This document shows positions 35,434 through 44,497 of a stretch of 64,000 bases of DNA, one piece after another. This DNA is from Burkholderiales bacterium (GTDB lineage Bacteria; Pseudomonadota; Gammaproteobacteria; Burkholderiales; Burkholderiaceae_C): the NCBI GenBank assembly GCA_017307865.1, contig JAFKGE010000033.1, forward strand, positions 1 through 64,000. The letters run 5' to 3'. A model generated the notes under the pieces. It searched no databases and was not told where the DNA came from. It saw only the letters and a program-made list of their open reading frames with translations. A program made the translations under genes and the position numbers. Numbering within the stretch: the stretch's first letter is position 1; each line of letters opens with the position of its first letter.

Positions 35434-35799
35434 TCAGGCGCGGCGCGGCAGCGCGGCCTGGCGCTCTTCGGCGGCAGCCAGGCGCCCGAGCTCGGCGCAC
35501 ACGTCGGCCAGGCGCCCGCAGATGCGCAGCCGGCGCACGGCGCCGTGGGCGTTGGCGGCCTCGGCGAAGTGCGTCACGCGCACCGGGCGGGCAGGCGCTG
35601 CGCCGGGCACGGCGTGGCTGGCCGGCTCAGGGGACAGGTGCCCCTGGGCGCGCGCCTGCGCCATGCGCGTCCAGGCGCCGGGTGCGCCCGGGGCTTGCTG
35701 CCGCCGCTGCGCGGCGCGGCGCTGGAGGCTGGGGGTGCGATGGTCGGCCAGGTACAGCACCTTGGACGAGGCGGGGCGGATGTCTTGCAGGAGTCCCAT
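35434..35799 (-). CDS. Hypothetical protein downstream of lexA
   Basis: A 121-residue basic, Ala/Arg-rich protein starting MGLLQDIRPASSKVLYLADHR. I do not recognise a domain. Its middle is low in complexity; the C-terminal part (RRLRICGRLADVCAELGRLAAAEE) could form a helix. ATG 35799 is preferred over a start at 35829 because the first ordered segment begins there. It lies 181 bp after the lexA stop on the same strand, so it could be read through from the SOS promoter. A plus-strand frame over the same bases looks random. Confidence 0.5.
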   Translation of the reverse strand: MGLLQDIRPASSKVLYLADHRTPSLQRRAAQRRQQAPGAPGAWTRMAQARAQGHLSPEPASHAVPGAAPARPVRVTHFAEAANAHGAVRRLRICGRLADVCAELGRLAAAEERQAALPRRA

Positions 35800-35980
35800 G
35801 TAAAACCTTTCGGGGCAGAGGTTGGACACAGGCGAGATTGACGAATGCGGCGCGCCCGAGGCCCGCGTATGGAGCCGCTGCGCGCCGCCGGCACCGCCGC
35901 AGGGTGTGAATGGCCGTCATCCGGAAGTGGATCGCCATCTGCACGCCCGCCACCTGCGCAGGTGCCGTGTGAATGGGGGG

Positions 35981-36646
35981 CTACATCAGCATGTTGCCCC
36001 GGATCAGGCCGACGGCCAGGCCTTCGATTTCAAAGGGCTCGCCCGGCTGCACCACGATGGTGGGGTAGTCGGGGTTTTCGGCGTGCAACTCGATCTGCTC
36101 CTTGTGGCGGTGAAAGCGCTTGACCGTGACGTCGTCGCCCAGGCGCGCCACCACGATCTGGCCGTTGCGCGCCTCGCGCGTGGACTGCACGGCCAGCAGG
36201 TCGCCGTCCATGATGCCGGCGTCCCGCATCGACATGCCGCGCACGCGCAGCAGGTAGTCGGGGCGCTGCGCGAACAGGGTGGGCTCGACGTGGAAGGTCT
36301 GGTCCACGTGCTCTTGCGCGAGGATGGGTGAGCCAGCCGCCACGCGGCCGATCAGCGGCAGGGCCAGTTGCGCCATGCCGGGCAGCGTGAGGGAAAGGCC
36401 TTCGCCGCGCAGTGCGCTGCGCGCCGCGCCCTTGAGCCGGATGCCGCGCGAGGTGCCACTGACCAGCTCGATCACGCCCTTGCGCGCCAGCGCCTGCAGG
36501 TGCTCCTCGGCCGCGTTGGCGGACTTGAAGCCCAGCTCGGCTGCAATTTCAGCCCGGGTGGGCGGCGCGCCGGTGCGCGCGATGGCGCGCTGCACCAGGT
36601 GCAGGATTTGTTGCTGGCGGGCCGTGAGCTTGGGACTGTCGGGCAT
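35981..36646 (-). CDS. lexA: LexA repressor
   Basis: A 221-residue SOS repressor and autoprotease. The N-terminal winged helix has [12 protein letters not shown] and [34 protein letters not shown], with the usual recognition helix. The self-cleavage bond is Ala-Gly in RVAAGSP; the catalytic Ser is in MSMRD (GMSMRDAGI) and the Lys in the [13 protein letters not shown] region. Start ATG 36646 has GAGGA 7 bases upstream. Two perfect LexA boxes precede it, so it is autorepressed. Confidence 0.96.
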   Translation of the reverse strand: MPDSPKLTARQQQILHLVQRAIARTGAPPTRAEIAAELGFKSANAAEEHLQALARKGVIELVSGTSRGIRLKGAARSALRGEGLSLTLPGMAQLALPLIGRVAAGSPILAQEHVDQTFHVEPTLFAQRPDYLLRVRGMSMRDAGIMDGDLLAVQSTREARNGQIVVARLGDDVTVKRFHRHKEQIELHAENPDYPTIVVQPGEPFEIEGLAVGLIRGNMLM

Positions 36647-36702
36647 GGCAAATCCTCGAGACGGTGGGCGATCGGTCATTGACGGTGAGGCCGACGGTCG
36701 AT

Positions 36703-36718
36703 CTGTATCGAATTACAG
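36703..36718 (-). promoter_or_regulatory. LexA (SOS) box 1
   Basis: CTGTATCGAATTACAG is a perfect CTGT-N8-ACAG palindrome, 57 bp before the lexA start. Confidence 0.9.
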
Positions 36719-36721
36719 TAA

Positions 36722-36737
36722 CTGTAGTTTTACACAG
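36722..36737 (-). promoter_or_regulatory. LexA (SOS) box 2
   Basis: CTGTAGTTTTACACAG is a second perfect CTGT-N8-ACAG box, centred 19 bp from box 1, about two helical turns. It also lies 130 bp before the divergent CAP-domain gene. Confidence 0.9.
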
Positions 36738-36866
36738 TTTTTTCGACAATGCAAGCGTTGTGTGCGACACACAGCGGCGTTTCCGCTGGTGAATTCGATT
36801 GCGCCGGGCCGGCCCGCCTCGCTAAGGTACGGTGATTTGCTACCAAAGTTCATAGAAAGTCATCGA

Positions 36867-37709
36867 ATGAATGTGATCGCCGCAAGCACCCGCGCCCCAC
36901 GCATGGCCCTGCTGATCGCGCTGTGCGCCGCCGTCGCGGCCTGTGGGGGTGGTGGGGGCGATACGCCCGCCAGCGGAGGGACCGCGGCCCCGGCACCCGG
37001 GGCTGGGGCCGCGCCGACGCCAGGACCCGGGCCAGGTCCGTCACCTTCTCCGGCGCCCGGTTCGTCGCCGGCGCCGAGTCCTGCACCCGCACCCGCACCC
37101 GGTGCCGCACCAGCACCCAGCCCGGCACCAGCACCCAGCCCGGCACCAGCACCCAGTCCGGCACCAGCACCCAGCCCGGCACCAGCACCCAGCCCGGCAC
37201 CAGCACCCAGCCCGGCACCAGCACCCAGCCCGGCACCCGCACCCAGTCCGGCGCCTGCTCCCGCGCCCGCGCCCGCCACGCAGGCCTGTGGCGACATGAG
37301 CGCCCTGTTGTCGGCCATCAACGCTGCGCGGGCGCAGGCTCGCGTTTGCACTGCGGGTGGAAGCACGCTGCCCGCGGTTGCGGCCCTGGCGTGGAATGCC
37401 CAGCTGGCCGCCGCGGCCGACCGGCATTCCGCGGACATGGCGGGGAACAATTTTTTCAGTCACACCGGCAGCGACGGCAGCACGTTCGATCAACGGATCA
37501 CGCAGGCGGGCTACCGCTGGACGTCGGCCGGCGAGAACATCGCGGCCGGATATTCGTCGGTGGTCGATGTGGTGCAGGGCTGGCTGGGCAGTCCGGGCCA
37601 CTGCGTCAACATCATGAGTGCCAGCTACACCGAGTTTGGTGCCAGCTGCCGCTACAGCGCCGCGAGCCAATACAAGTCCTACTGGACCACCGATTTCGGT
37701 CGCCGCTGA
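36867..37709 (+). CDS. CAP/SCP-domain lipoprotein with Pro-Ala repeat linker
   Basis: A 280-residue secreted protein. A lipoprotein signal peptide ends at LIALCAAVAAC, where C25 or so would be lipidated. Then comes a Gly/Pro/Ala/Ser linker of about 110 residues with repeats of PAPAPS, and a C-terminal CAP domain (about 140-280) with the cavity residues visible: H in DRHSADM, H in FSHTGSDG, E in AGENIAAGY and H in SPGHCVNIM, followed by YWTTDFG. Bacterial CAP proteins bind envelope lipids, polysaccharides or metal; the function is unknown here. The gene starts divergently from lexA with the SOS boxes between them. Confidence 0.85.
   Translation: MNVIAASTRAPRMALLIALCAAVAACGGGGGDTPASGGTAAPAPGAGAAPTPGPGPGPSPSPAPGSSPAPSPAPAPAPGAAPAPSPAPAPSPAPAPSPAPAPSPAPAPSPAPAPSPAPAPSPAPAPSPAPAPAPAPATQACGDMSALLSAINAARAQARVCTAGGSTLPAVAALAWNAQLAAAADRHSADMAGNNFFSHTGSDGSTFDQRITQAGYRWTSAGENIAAGYSSVVDVVQGWLGSPGHCVNIMSASYTEFGASCRYSAASQYKSYWTTDFGRR
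37111..37254 (+). repeat. 18-bp tandem repeat in the CAP lipoprotein linker
   Basis: Seven nearly identical units of CAGCACCCAGCCCGGCAC are followed by one degenerate unit. Each unit codes for six residues of the PAPAPS linker, so copy-number change keeps the frame. Confidence 0.9.
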
Positions 37710-37735
37710 CCGATGGCGTTGCACGCATCAAAAAA

Positions 37736-37810
37736 GACCCCCACGCTTCTCCGCTGCGCGCGGTGCGCTGCTTCCAAAGGGGGCGTTCTTGCCTTGGGGC
37801 GGCCCGGCGG
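37736..37810. repeat. Partial palindromic dispersed repeat between CAP gene and adk
   Basis: The reverse of the valS insertions: it runs CCCCCACGCTTCTCC, GGTGCGCTGC, AAGGGGGCG and GCCTTGGGGCGGCCCGGCGG. It matches 9931-10006 with several differences and lies in the gap between convergent genes. Confidence 0.65.
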
Positions 37811-37811
37811 C

Positions 37812-37838
37812 AAAAAAAGCCGGCGGACCGCCGGCTTT
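37812..37838 (-). terminator. Rho-independent terminator of adk
   Basis: Stem AGCCGGCGG/CCGCCGGCT, followed on the minus strand by seven T (37812-37818). It lies 30 bp after the adk stop. Confidence 0.7.
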
Positions 37839-37867
37839 CGGATGGAAGGCGGCCCCCGGCCGTCCGT

Positions 37868-38623
<756 letters not shown>

Positions 38624-38646
38624 TCAGGCCAATGGCCCGGGCGCCT

Positions 38647-39402
38647 TCAGGCCATCAGGGCGCGCACGCGCGCCAGGTCCTCGGGCGTGTCCACCCCGGG
38701 GCCGGGGGCGTGCTCGGTGACGTGCACGGCGATGCGGTGGCCGTGCCACAGCGCGCGCAGCTGTTCCAGCGCCTCGCAGCGCTCGATGGGCGCCGGCGCG
38801 AGCCGCGGGAAGGCGCGCAAAAACGCGGCGCGGTAGCTGTAGATGCCGATGTGGCGCAGCGGCGCCGGCTGCGTGGGCAGCTGCGTGATGCCCTGCGCGA
38901 AGCCGTCGCGCCACCAGGGCAGGGGCGCGCGGCTGAAGGTGAGGGCCAGGCCCTGCGCGTCGGTCACCACCTTGACCACATTGGGGTTGACGAATTCTTC
39001 TGCTGTTTTGATAGCATGTGCCGCAGTTCCCATCTGGGCCAGCGGCACATTCATCAATAAATCGGCGACGGCGGCGATGAGCGCGGGCTCGATCAGCGGC
39101 TCGTCGCCCTGCACGTTGACGATGACATCTTCACCATCCAGTCCCAGCAGCGCGCAGGCCTCGGCCAGGCGGTCGCTGCCGCTCGGGTGGTCGGCGCGCG
39201 TGGCGATCGCCCGCACGCCGTGCGCGGCGCAAGCCTGGAGGATCGCCGGCGCGTCGGCCGCCACCACCACCTGCGCCGCGCCCGACTGAGCGGCGCGCTC
39301 GGCCACGCGCACCACCATCGGCTTGCCGGCGATGTCGGCCAGCGGCTTGTTCGGCAGGCGCGTGGAGGCCAGGCGGGCCGGGATCAGGACGGTGAAGCTC
39401 AC
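38647..39402 (-). CDS. kdsB: 3-deoxy-manno-octulosonate cytidylyltransferase
   Basis: A 251-residue enzyme that activates Kdo with CTP for lipid A-core synthesis. It begins [19 protein letters not shown], has [26 protein letters not shown] with the metal-binding Asp, and [13 protein letters not shown] near the C-terminus. The start is GTG 39402, which overlaps the stop of the carboxylesterase gene (GTGA), so translation is probably coupled; no ATG lies in frame before the conserved first strand. Confidence 0.95.
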   Translation of the reverse strand: MSFTVLIPARLASTRLPNKPLADIAGKPMVVRVAERAAQSGAAQVVVAADAPAILQACAAHGVRAIATRADHPSGSDRLAEACALLGLDGEDVIVNVQGDEPLIEPALIAAVADLLMNVPLAQMGTAAHAIKTAEEFVNPNVVKVVTDAQGLALTFSRAPLPWWRDGFAQGITQLPTQPAPLRHIGIYSYRAAFLRAFPRLAPAPIERCEALEQLRALWHGHRIAVHVTEHAPGPGVDTPEDLARVRALMA

Positions 39403-41171
39403 GGCACCGAGATCTGCCGCGCCGTCGGCGTGGCGTCGAAGTGCAGCACCTTGGGCCAGTTGGGCCAGGTCACGCCCAGCGCCCCGGTGTTGGGGTTGCC
39501 GCTGCGCGCAAAGGCCGCCAGCGCGCCCATCATGGCGTCGGACAGGGCCAGCCGGCCGGCCTTGTTGGCGTCGCTCACGATCGCGTTGGCGTACAGCGAG
39601 GGGCCGAAGTTGCCCAGCAGGAAGGGCAGGTCGAACACGTGCGCCGCGCCGTAGACCTCGTTCCAGGGCGCGGGCTCCTGCTTCCAGTCGAAGCGGTAGG
39701 ACCACACCTGGCCCGGCGTCTGCGTCGCCAGCGCGTTCATGTAGTTGTCGCGCATGGCGGTGAAGAACTTGGCGTCGAGGTCGGCGATGGCCACGTCGTA
39801 GGCGGCGCCGTCGGCGTAGGCCGGGTTGATGATGTCGCCGAACGTGGCCGCCTTGGCCTTGGCCGGGTCGAACAGGAAGGGGAACAGCTGCGCGTCCGTC
39901 AGCTTGATGCCCACCGGGTGCCCGACCAGCGGCAGAAAGCTGGACAGCAGCTTGGACTCGCTCGCCGCCATGCCCGACAGCACCGGCACCTTGGCGTAGT
40001 TGCCGGCCAGGATGGCGGCGATCGGGTCGGCGGCGACCACCGTGCCCTCGGGGATCGGGCCCGAGGCCGTGCTGTTGGGCAGGCCGCCGACGGTTTTCAG
40101 GCCCACCTTCAGGATGGTGCTGGCCGGCTTGCCGCGCAGGTAGGCGGCGATGTCGGCGTTGCTGTGGCCCTGCATCCAGGCGGTGGCGCCGGCCACGTCG
40201 GCGGCGCTGCCGTCGTCGATCAGCAGCTTCATCAGCAGCACGTTGGACAGCGCCTCGTAGGTGGCGACCGGGTTCAGCGCCGGGATGTAGCCGTTGTTGC
40301 CGGCCAGGTTGTTGGCCGGCTGCGGAAAGCCCGGGCTGGTGGCCAGCGAGATGCCGCCCGACAGCGGCACCAGCTTGTGGAACAGGCCGGCGGCGCGGTT
40401 GCCCGGCGCCGTCATCACGGCCAGCACGTTGATGGCGCCGGCCGACTGGCCGGACAGCGTGACGTTGTTCTTGTCGCCGCCGAAGCTGGCGATGTTGCCC
40501 TGCACGAACTTCAGCGCCTGCATGATGTCCAGCACGGCGTAGTTGCCCGACTGGTCGTCGGCGGTCAGCGTCGGGTCGGCCGCGGTGTCGCGCAGCGCCG
40601 GGTGGCGGAAGAAGCCCAGCTGCCCCAGCCGGTAGTTGGCCGTCACCACCACGGCGTTGGCCTTCTTGGCCAGCGCGGCGCCGTCGTACAGCGGGTCGGC
40701 GCTGTAGCCGGTGATGTTGCTGCCGCCGTAGATGAACACGATCACCGGCAGGTTCTTTTCTTCACTGGCCGGGCGCCAGATGTTGAGCGACAGGCAGTCC
40801 TCGCTGCCAGGCGTGTTGCCGCTGGCCAGGTTGTCGCCCACCGTGGCGTCGAAGGTATTGTGGTTGCCGGGGCTGTACAGGCGCGGGTTCTGGATGCACG
40901 AGGCGCCGAACTGGCTGGCCTGCAGCGTGCCCGACCACGGCGCGGGCGCGCGCGGCGCCTTCCAGCGCAGCGCGCCGCTCGGCGCCTGGGCAAAGGGAAT
41001 TCCCTTCCAGAACAGGGTGCCGGAGCGGGCGTTGTCGTTCACGCCTTCGACCGGGCCGTAGGCCGTGTCGCGCTTCACGATCGAATCGCCGTCGCCTCCG
41101 CAGGCAGTCAGAATCATGGTGGTGGCCAAGGCGGCGCCGGCAAGCCAGCGCGATGCCAAAGTGGGTTTCAT
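39399..41171 (-). CDS. Type B carboxylesterase, lipoprotein
   Basis: A 590-residue alpha/beta hydrolase of the carboxylesterase/para-nitrobenzyl-esterase family. The signal peptide ends with a lipobox (ATTMILTAC, Cys at about 24), so it is probably anchored in the outer membrane or periplasm. Next are [16 protein letters not shown], the oxyanion-hole IYGGSN, and the nucleophile elbow LSGQSAGA with the catalytic Ser; the family Glu/His partners lie further on ([13 protein letters not shown] holds the His). The substrate is unknown. It is inserted in a block of LPS and nucleotide genes and its stop overlaps the kdsB start. Length is a little above the family mean. Confidence 0.88.
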   Translation of the reverse strand: MKPTLASRWLAGAALATTMILTACGGDGDSIVKRDTAYGPVEGVNDNARSGTLFWKGIPFAQAPSGALRWKAPRAPAPWSGTLQASQFGASCIQNPRLYSPGNHNTFDATVGDNLASGNTPGSEDCLSLNIWRPASEEKNLPVIVFIYGGSNITGYSADPLYDGAALAKKANAVVVTANYRLGQLGFFRHPALRDTAADPTLTADDQSGNYAVLDIMQALKFVQGNIASFGGDKNNVTLSGQSAGAINVLAVMTAPGNRAAGLFHKLVPLSGGISLATSPGFPQPANNLAGNNGYIPALNPVATYEALSNVLLMKLLIDDGSAADVAGATAWMQGHSNADIAAYLRGKPASTILKVGLKTVGGLPNSTASGPIPEGTVVAADPIAAILAGNYAKVPVLSGMAASESKLLSSFLPLVGHPVGIKLTDAQLFPFLFDPAKAKAATFGDIINPAYADGAAYDVAIADLDAKFFTAMRDNYMNALATQTPGQVWSYRFDWKQEPAPWNEVYGAAHVFDLPFLLGNFGPSLYANAIVSDANKAGRLALSDAMMGALAAFARSGNPNTGALGVTWPNWPKVLHFDATPTARQISVP

Positions 41172-41258
41172 GCCTCGATGCTCCTCGTTGTTGTGGGTTC
41201 GATGACCCGGGCGCATCGTAATGGGGCGGCGCGGCCCCAGCAAGGGGATTTGCGCGCG

Positions 41259-41465
41259 TCAGAGCGCCGGCGCGCGCGGCGGCAGGGCCTCCAGTTCCTC
41301 GTCCGACAGCGTGCGCGCCTCGGCCTCCAGCATGATGGGGATGCCGTCGCGGATGGGGTAGGCCAGGCGGGCCGAGCGCGAGATCAGCTCCTGCCGGTCG
41401 CGGTCGTAGTCCAGCGGACCCTTGGTGATGGGGCAGACCAGCAGTTCGAGCAGTTTGGCGTCCAT
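41259..41465 (-). CDS. Trm112-family protein
   Basis: A 68-residue protein with the family pattern [14 protein letters not shown] at the start, [18 protein letters not shown] in the middle and a short acidic tail. Bacterial Trm112-like proteins (YcaR type) lie next to lpxK and kdsB in many proteobacteria, as here. Eukaryotic Trm112 activates methyltransferases; the bacterial role is not established. The start ATG 41465 gives the usual size. Confidence 0.92.
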   Translation of the reverse strand: MDAKLLELLVCPITKGPLDYDRDRQELISRSARLAYPIRDGIPIMLEAEARTLSDEELEALPPRAPAL

Positions 41466-41533
41466 GGTGGGGTTCTCGTTTGCAGGTTATCGCTTATTGA
41501 TGGCGCTGTGCGCCACCCGCAGCCCATGAAACC

Positions 41534-41664
41534 CAAAGGGCCGAACGGCCGCGGAGCAGGCCAAGCCAGCGATCGTCGTGGCCGGGCTTGAACCGGCCAC
41601 TGACGATGCCCCCTTGAGGGGGGATGCCGCAACATCGCGCAGCGAGTGGAGCAACGGGGGTGGT
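41534..41664. repeat. Palindromic dispersed repeat, about 130 bp (copy 2)
   Basis: It has GGCCGCGGAGCAGGCC, the hairpin GTGGCCGGGC-TTGA-ACCGGCCAC, GCCCCCTTGAGGGGGGATGC and the end AGCGAGTGGAGCAACGGGGG. It fills the 205-bp gap between the SMR and Trm112 genes; nothing else was recognised there. Confidence 0.88.
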
Positions 41665-41670
41665 TTCATC

Positions 41671-42003
41671 TCAGTGGGCGGAGGATTTGGAGAGCAGGTT
41701 CATGATCAGCACGCCGGCCACGATCAGCGCCATGCCCAGCAGGGCCCAGGCGTCCAGCCGCTGGCCGTGCAGCAGCCAGGCGACGACGGTGATCAGCACG
41801 ATGCCCAGGCCCGACCAGGTGGCGTAGGCCACGCCCACCGGGATGCTGCGCAGCGTGAGCGACAGCAGCCAGAAGGCCAGGGCGTAGCCGACCACGACCA
41901 GCGCGGAAGGGCCCCAGCGCGTGAAGCCCGCGCTGGACTTGAGGGCGCTGGTGGCGAGCACTTCGCTGACGATGGCGCCCAGCAGGAACAGGTGGTTTTT
42001 CAT
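41671..42003 (-). CDS. Small multidrug resistance (SMR) family transporter
   Basis: A 110-residue protein with four membrane helices. The essential membrane glutamate is E14 ([15 protein letters not shown]), and the family segments [29 protein letters not shown] and the final helix are clear. SMR proteins are dual-topology proton antiporters for cationic drugs (EmrE, QacE) or for guanidinium (Gdx). The YAxWxG pattern favours the EmrE/QacE type. It starts just 25 bp after lpxK on the same strand and is absent from the usual lpxK-kdsB block, so it may be a later addition. Confidence 0.9.
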   Translation of the reverse strand: MKNHLFLLGAIVSEVLATSALKSSAGFTRWGPSALVVVGYALAFWLLSLTLRSIPVGVAYATWSGLGIVLITVVAWLLHGQRLDAWALLGMALIVAGVLIMNLLSKSSAH

Positions 42004-42028
42004 CGGCCGGTGCGGCGCGGACCAGGGC

Positions 42029-43063
42029 TCAGGCCCGCTGGCGGGGATGATAGCCCCGCGCGGCCAGGCGCTCGTCCAGCGCGGCAAAGAAGGCGGCCGG
42101 CACCTGCAGCTGCAGCGGCACGGCCAGCGCGTCGGGCCGATGGCGCCACAGCTTCATCGCGTCTTTTTCGGTACAAATCAGGGTCTGTTCCGCTCCCGTC
42201 GTGCGCGACCAGCTATTGAAATCGTAGTGATCGGGCAGGGCCACGGTGTCCGCCAGCGCCAGGCCGGCCTGGCGCAGCAGATCGAAGAAGGCTTGCGGTC
42301 GGGCGATGCCGGCGACTGCGGTGAGCGGCGTGGCCTGCAGCGTGCGCAGCGGCACGGTGCTGCCGTCGGCGCGCAGCGCGTGCTCGGCCAGCTGGCGGGT
42401 GGCGCTGAAGGCGGGTTCTGCTGGGCCGAACGTGCCGGGCGCCGGTACCTCGGTCGCCAGCATGAGGTCGACCGGCCGCGGCCAGGGCTCGCGCAGGGGC
42501 CCGGCCGGCCGCAGCCAGCCGTTGCCGATGCCGCGCGCGTCGAACACCGCGATCTCGACATCGCGCGCCAGCGCCAGGTGCTGCAGGCCGTCGTCGCACA
42601 CCAGCACGTCCACTTCAGGATGCGCGGCCAGCAGGGCGCGGCCGGCGGCGGCGCGGCGCGCGCCCACGGCCACCGGCACGCCGGCGCGGCGGCGCAGCAA
42701 CAGCGGCTCGTCGCCCACGTCGCGCGGGTCGGCGTCGGGGGCGACTTCACGCACGTCGGTGGTGCGGCGCCCATGCCCGCGCGAGACGATGCCGGGGCGC
42801 CAGCCGCGCGCGCGCAGGTGCAGGGCCACGGCCAGCGTGGTGGGGGTCTTGCCGGCGCCGCCGGCCACCACGTTGCCGACCACGACCACCGGCAGCGGCA
42901 GGCGCTCGGCCTGCAGCACGCGCGTGCGGTACAGCGCGCGGCGCAGGGCCGCCAGCGCGCCGTAGATTTGCGACAGCGGCCACAGCGCGCAGGCCAGCGG
43001 GCCGCGTGTGGTCCAGGCCTGCGTCAGGCGCTGCTCCAGCCGGGCGCGGGCGCCTGCGCGCAT
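42029..43063 (-). CDS. lpxK: Tetraacyldisaccharide 4'-kinase
   Basis: A 344-residue membrane-associated kinase that phosphorylates the lipid A precursor at the 4' position. After an N-terminal amphipathic helix comes the P-loop [22 protein letters not shown] (about residues 52-73), the SRGHGRR segment, [21 protein letters not shown] and the CTEKDAMKL motif. Length is typical. Start ATG 43063 lies 10 bp after exbD. A stretch near 42170-42240 ([13 protein letters not shown]) may be a degenerate copy of a dispersed repeat. Confidence 0.94.
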   Translation of the reverse strand: MRAGARARLEQRLTQAWTTRGPLACALWPLSQIYGALAALRRALYRTRVLQAERLPLPVVVVGNVVAGGAGKTPTTLAVALHLRARGWRPGIVSRGHGRRTTDVREVAPDADPRDVGDEPLLLRRRAGVPVAVGARRAAAGRALLAAHPEVDVLVCDDGLQHLALARDVEIAVFDARGIGNGWLRPAGPLREPWPRPVDLMLATEVPAPGTFGPAEPAFSATRQLAEHALRADGSTVPLRTLQATPLTAVAGIARPQAFFDLLRQAGLALADTVALPDHYDFNSWSRTTGAEQTLICTEKDAMKLWRHRPDALAVPLQLQVPAAFFAALDERLAARGYHPRQRA

Positions 43064-43073
43064 GGCGGCGCCG

Positions 43074-43490
43074 TCAGCGCGCGGCGCCGGTCTGCGCCGC
43101 GAAGGTGATGCGCGTGAGGCCCAGGCGGCGCGCGGCCTCCATGGCGGTGACTACCGCCTGGTGCGTGGCCGCGGCGTCGGCGCTGATGATGAGCACGGTA
43201 TCGGGCGCCGGCTGGGCGGCGCGCAGGGCGTCGGCCACGGCCTCGGCGCTGCGTGCGGACAGCGGCTTGTGATCCACCGCGTAGCGGCCGTCGGCGGCCA
43301 CGGCGACGACGATTTCCTTCGGCCGGTCGCGCGCGGCGTCGGCGTTGGCCACCGGCAGGGTCAGCTGCAGCTCGGTGAAGCGGTTGTAGGTGGTGGTCAG
43401 CATCAAAAAGATCAGGATCACCAGCAGCACGTCGATGAAGGGCACCAGGTCGATCTGCGGCTCTTCGGGCTGACGCGGGCGGAACTTCAC
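43074..43490 (-). CDS. exbD: Biopolymer transport protein ExbD/TolR
   Basis: A 138-residue protein with a short cytoplasmic N-terminus, one membrane helix (VPFIDVLLVILIFLMLTTTY, about 16-35, with the proton-channel Asp in FIDV) and a periplasmic domain. It is the partner of ExbB in a proton-driven energising complex. The start is GTG 43490, overlapping the exbB stop by four bases (GTGA). The order exbB-exbD-lpxK is usual in this group of bacteria. Confidence 0.93.
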   Translation of the reverse strand: MKFRPRQPEEPQIDLVPFIDVLLVILIFLMLTTTYNRFTELQLTLPVANADAARDRPKEIVVAVAADGRYAVDHKPLSARSAEAVADALRAAQPAPDTVLIISADAAATHQAVVTAMEAARRLGLTRITFAAQTGAAR

Positions 43491-44137
43491 CGCGCGTCTC
43501 CCGAGCCGCCGGGGCACAGCGGCTCCAGGTGGCGCGCAAAGCGCTCGGCGGCCAGCTCCAGCTCCAGCACGTAGCCGTCGACCCGGGCGCGGAAGTAGCG
43601 CCAGAAGATCAGCGCCGGGATGGCGATGATCAGGCCGAACGCGGTGTTGTACAGCGCGGTCGAGATGCCGTGCGCCAGCTGGGCCGGGTTGCCGCCCGAC
43701 AGCGAGCCGGTGGGCGCCTGCGAGCCGAAGATCTCGATCATGCCGATGACGGTGCCGAACAGCCCCAGCAGCGGCGCCGCCGAGGCGATGGTGCCCAGCG
43801 CCGGCAGGTAGCGCTCCAGCCGGTGCGCGGCGGTGCGGCCGGCCGCCTCCATGGCGGCGCGCATCTCGGACGCGGTGCAGCGCGGGTTGTTGTTGATGGC
43901 GCGCCAGCCGGCGGCCAGCACCTGGCCCAGGTGGTTGTGCTGCTCCAACTGGTTGACCATCTCGGGCGTGGGCGGGGCGTTGCGCGAGACGTTGATGGCC
44001 TCGTCCACCAGGCCCGGCGAGAGCACGCGCGAGGTCTTGAGCTGGATGAAGCGCTCGACGATGAAGGCCAGCGCCAGCACGGAGCACAGGATCAGCGGCC
44101 AGATCGGCCAGCCGGCCGCTTGTATGATCGAAAGCAA
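43487..44137 (-). CDS. exbB: MotA/TolQ/ExbB proton channel protein
   Basis: A 216-residue inner-membrane protein with three helices (about 8-30, 112-138 and 157-180). The second and third carry the channel signature: APLLGLFGTVIGMIEIF and NTAFGLIIAIPALIF with the conserved Thr. With ExbD it uses the proton gradient to drive TonB-type transport. No start codon of ATG type is available; TTG 44137 has GGAG about 8 bases upstream and places the start right before the first helix. First gene of the exbB-exbD-lpxK run. Confidence 0.92.
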   Translation of the reverse strand: MLSIIQAAGWPIWPLILCSVLALAFIVERFIQLKTSRVLSPGLVDEAINVSRNAPPTPEMVNQLEQHNHLGQVLAAGWRAINNNPRCTASEMRAAMEAAGRTAAHRLERYLPALGTIASAAPLLGLFGTVIGMIEIFGSQAPTGSLSGGNPAQLAHGISTALYNTAFGLIIAIPALIFWRYFRARVDGYVLELELAAERFARHLEPLCPGGSGDAR

Positions 44138-44497
44138 AGGGACTTCTCCGGGTGCCGCCCGGGCGCTGCCGGGGCGGTCGCAACAGGTGCAAAGGGGGCG
44201 CGCGTGATTATCCACCACCGCCGCGCCCGGGCCGCCTGCGGATTTCCTGTACGCCGCGCTCATGAACAGGATCTGTGGATAACTTTGTGAAGAACCCACG
44301 GCCGGAATGCTTGAAATCCAGCATTGGCGCGGCTTGTGACAAATTGCTTACGAGATAAGCGAATAAAATACATTGAAAATCAATGACTTGCTCCGAACGA
44401 TCGTGCGATTGAGACAAATTGCGACATCCGCATTTACCCTCGCCACATTGTGGAAGAGTGGCCCGGCCCGCAGTCGCCCGATGGCCCGCCAGAGCGC
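44138..44497. other. 360-bp divergent intergenic region between exbB and xseA
   Basis: No gene is seen. The right half (44280-44430) is AT-rich for this genome. It holds a 6-8-6 palindrome AATGCT-N8-AGCATT at 44306-44325, a TAAAAT-type -10 candidate near 44364, and a 10-bp direct repeat GACAAATTGC at 44338 and 44413. It probably contains the promoters of both exbB and xseA, and could bind a regulator. Confidence 0.5.

Noticed and set aside
37111-37254. CRISPR-like regular repeats
   Set aside because: The units are contiguous without spacers and code for a Pro-Ala linker, so this is a coding tandem repeat.
36860-37724. Long minus-strand frames opposite the CAP lipoprotein gene
   Set aside because: They are made of Gly-Ala or Cys-Arg repeats produced by the antisense of the 18-bp repeat and have no start support.
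38995-39060. Repeat-like GTTTTGATAGCATGTGCCGC in kdsB
   Set aside because: It resembles the ATAGCT repeat, but the encoded [14 protein letters not shown] is the normal conserved KdsB sequence without extra residues, so the match is by chance.
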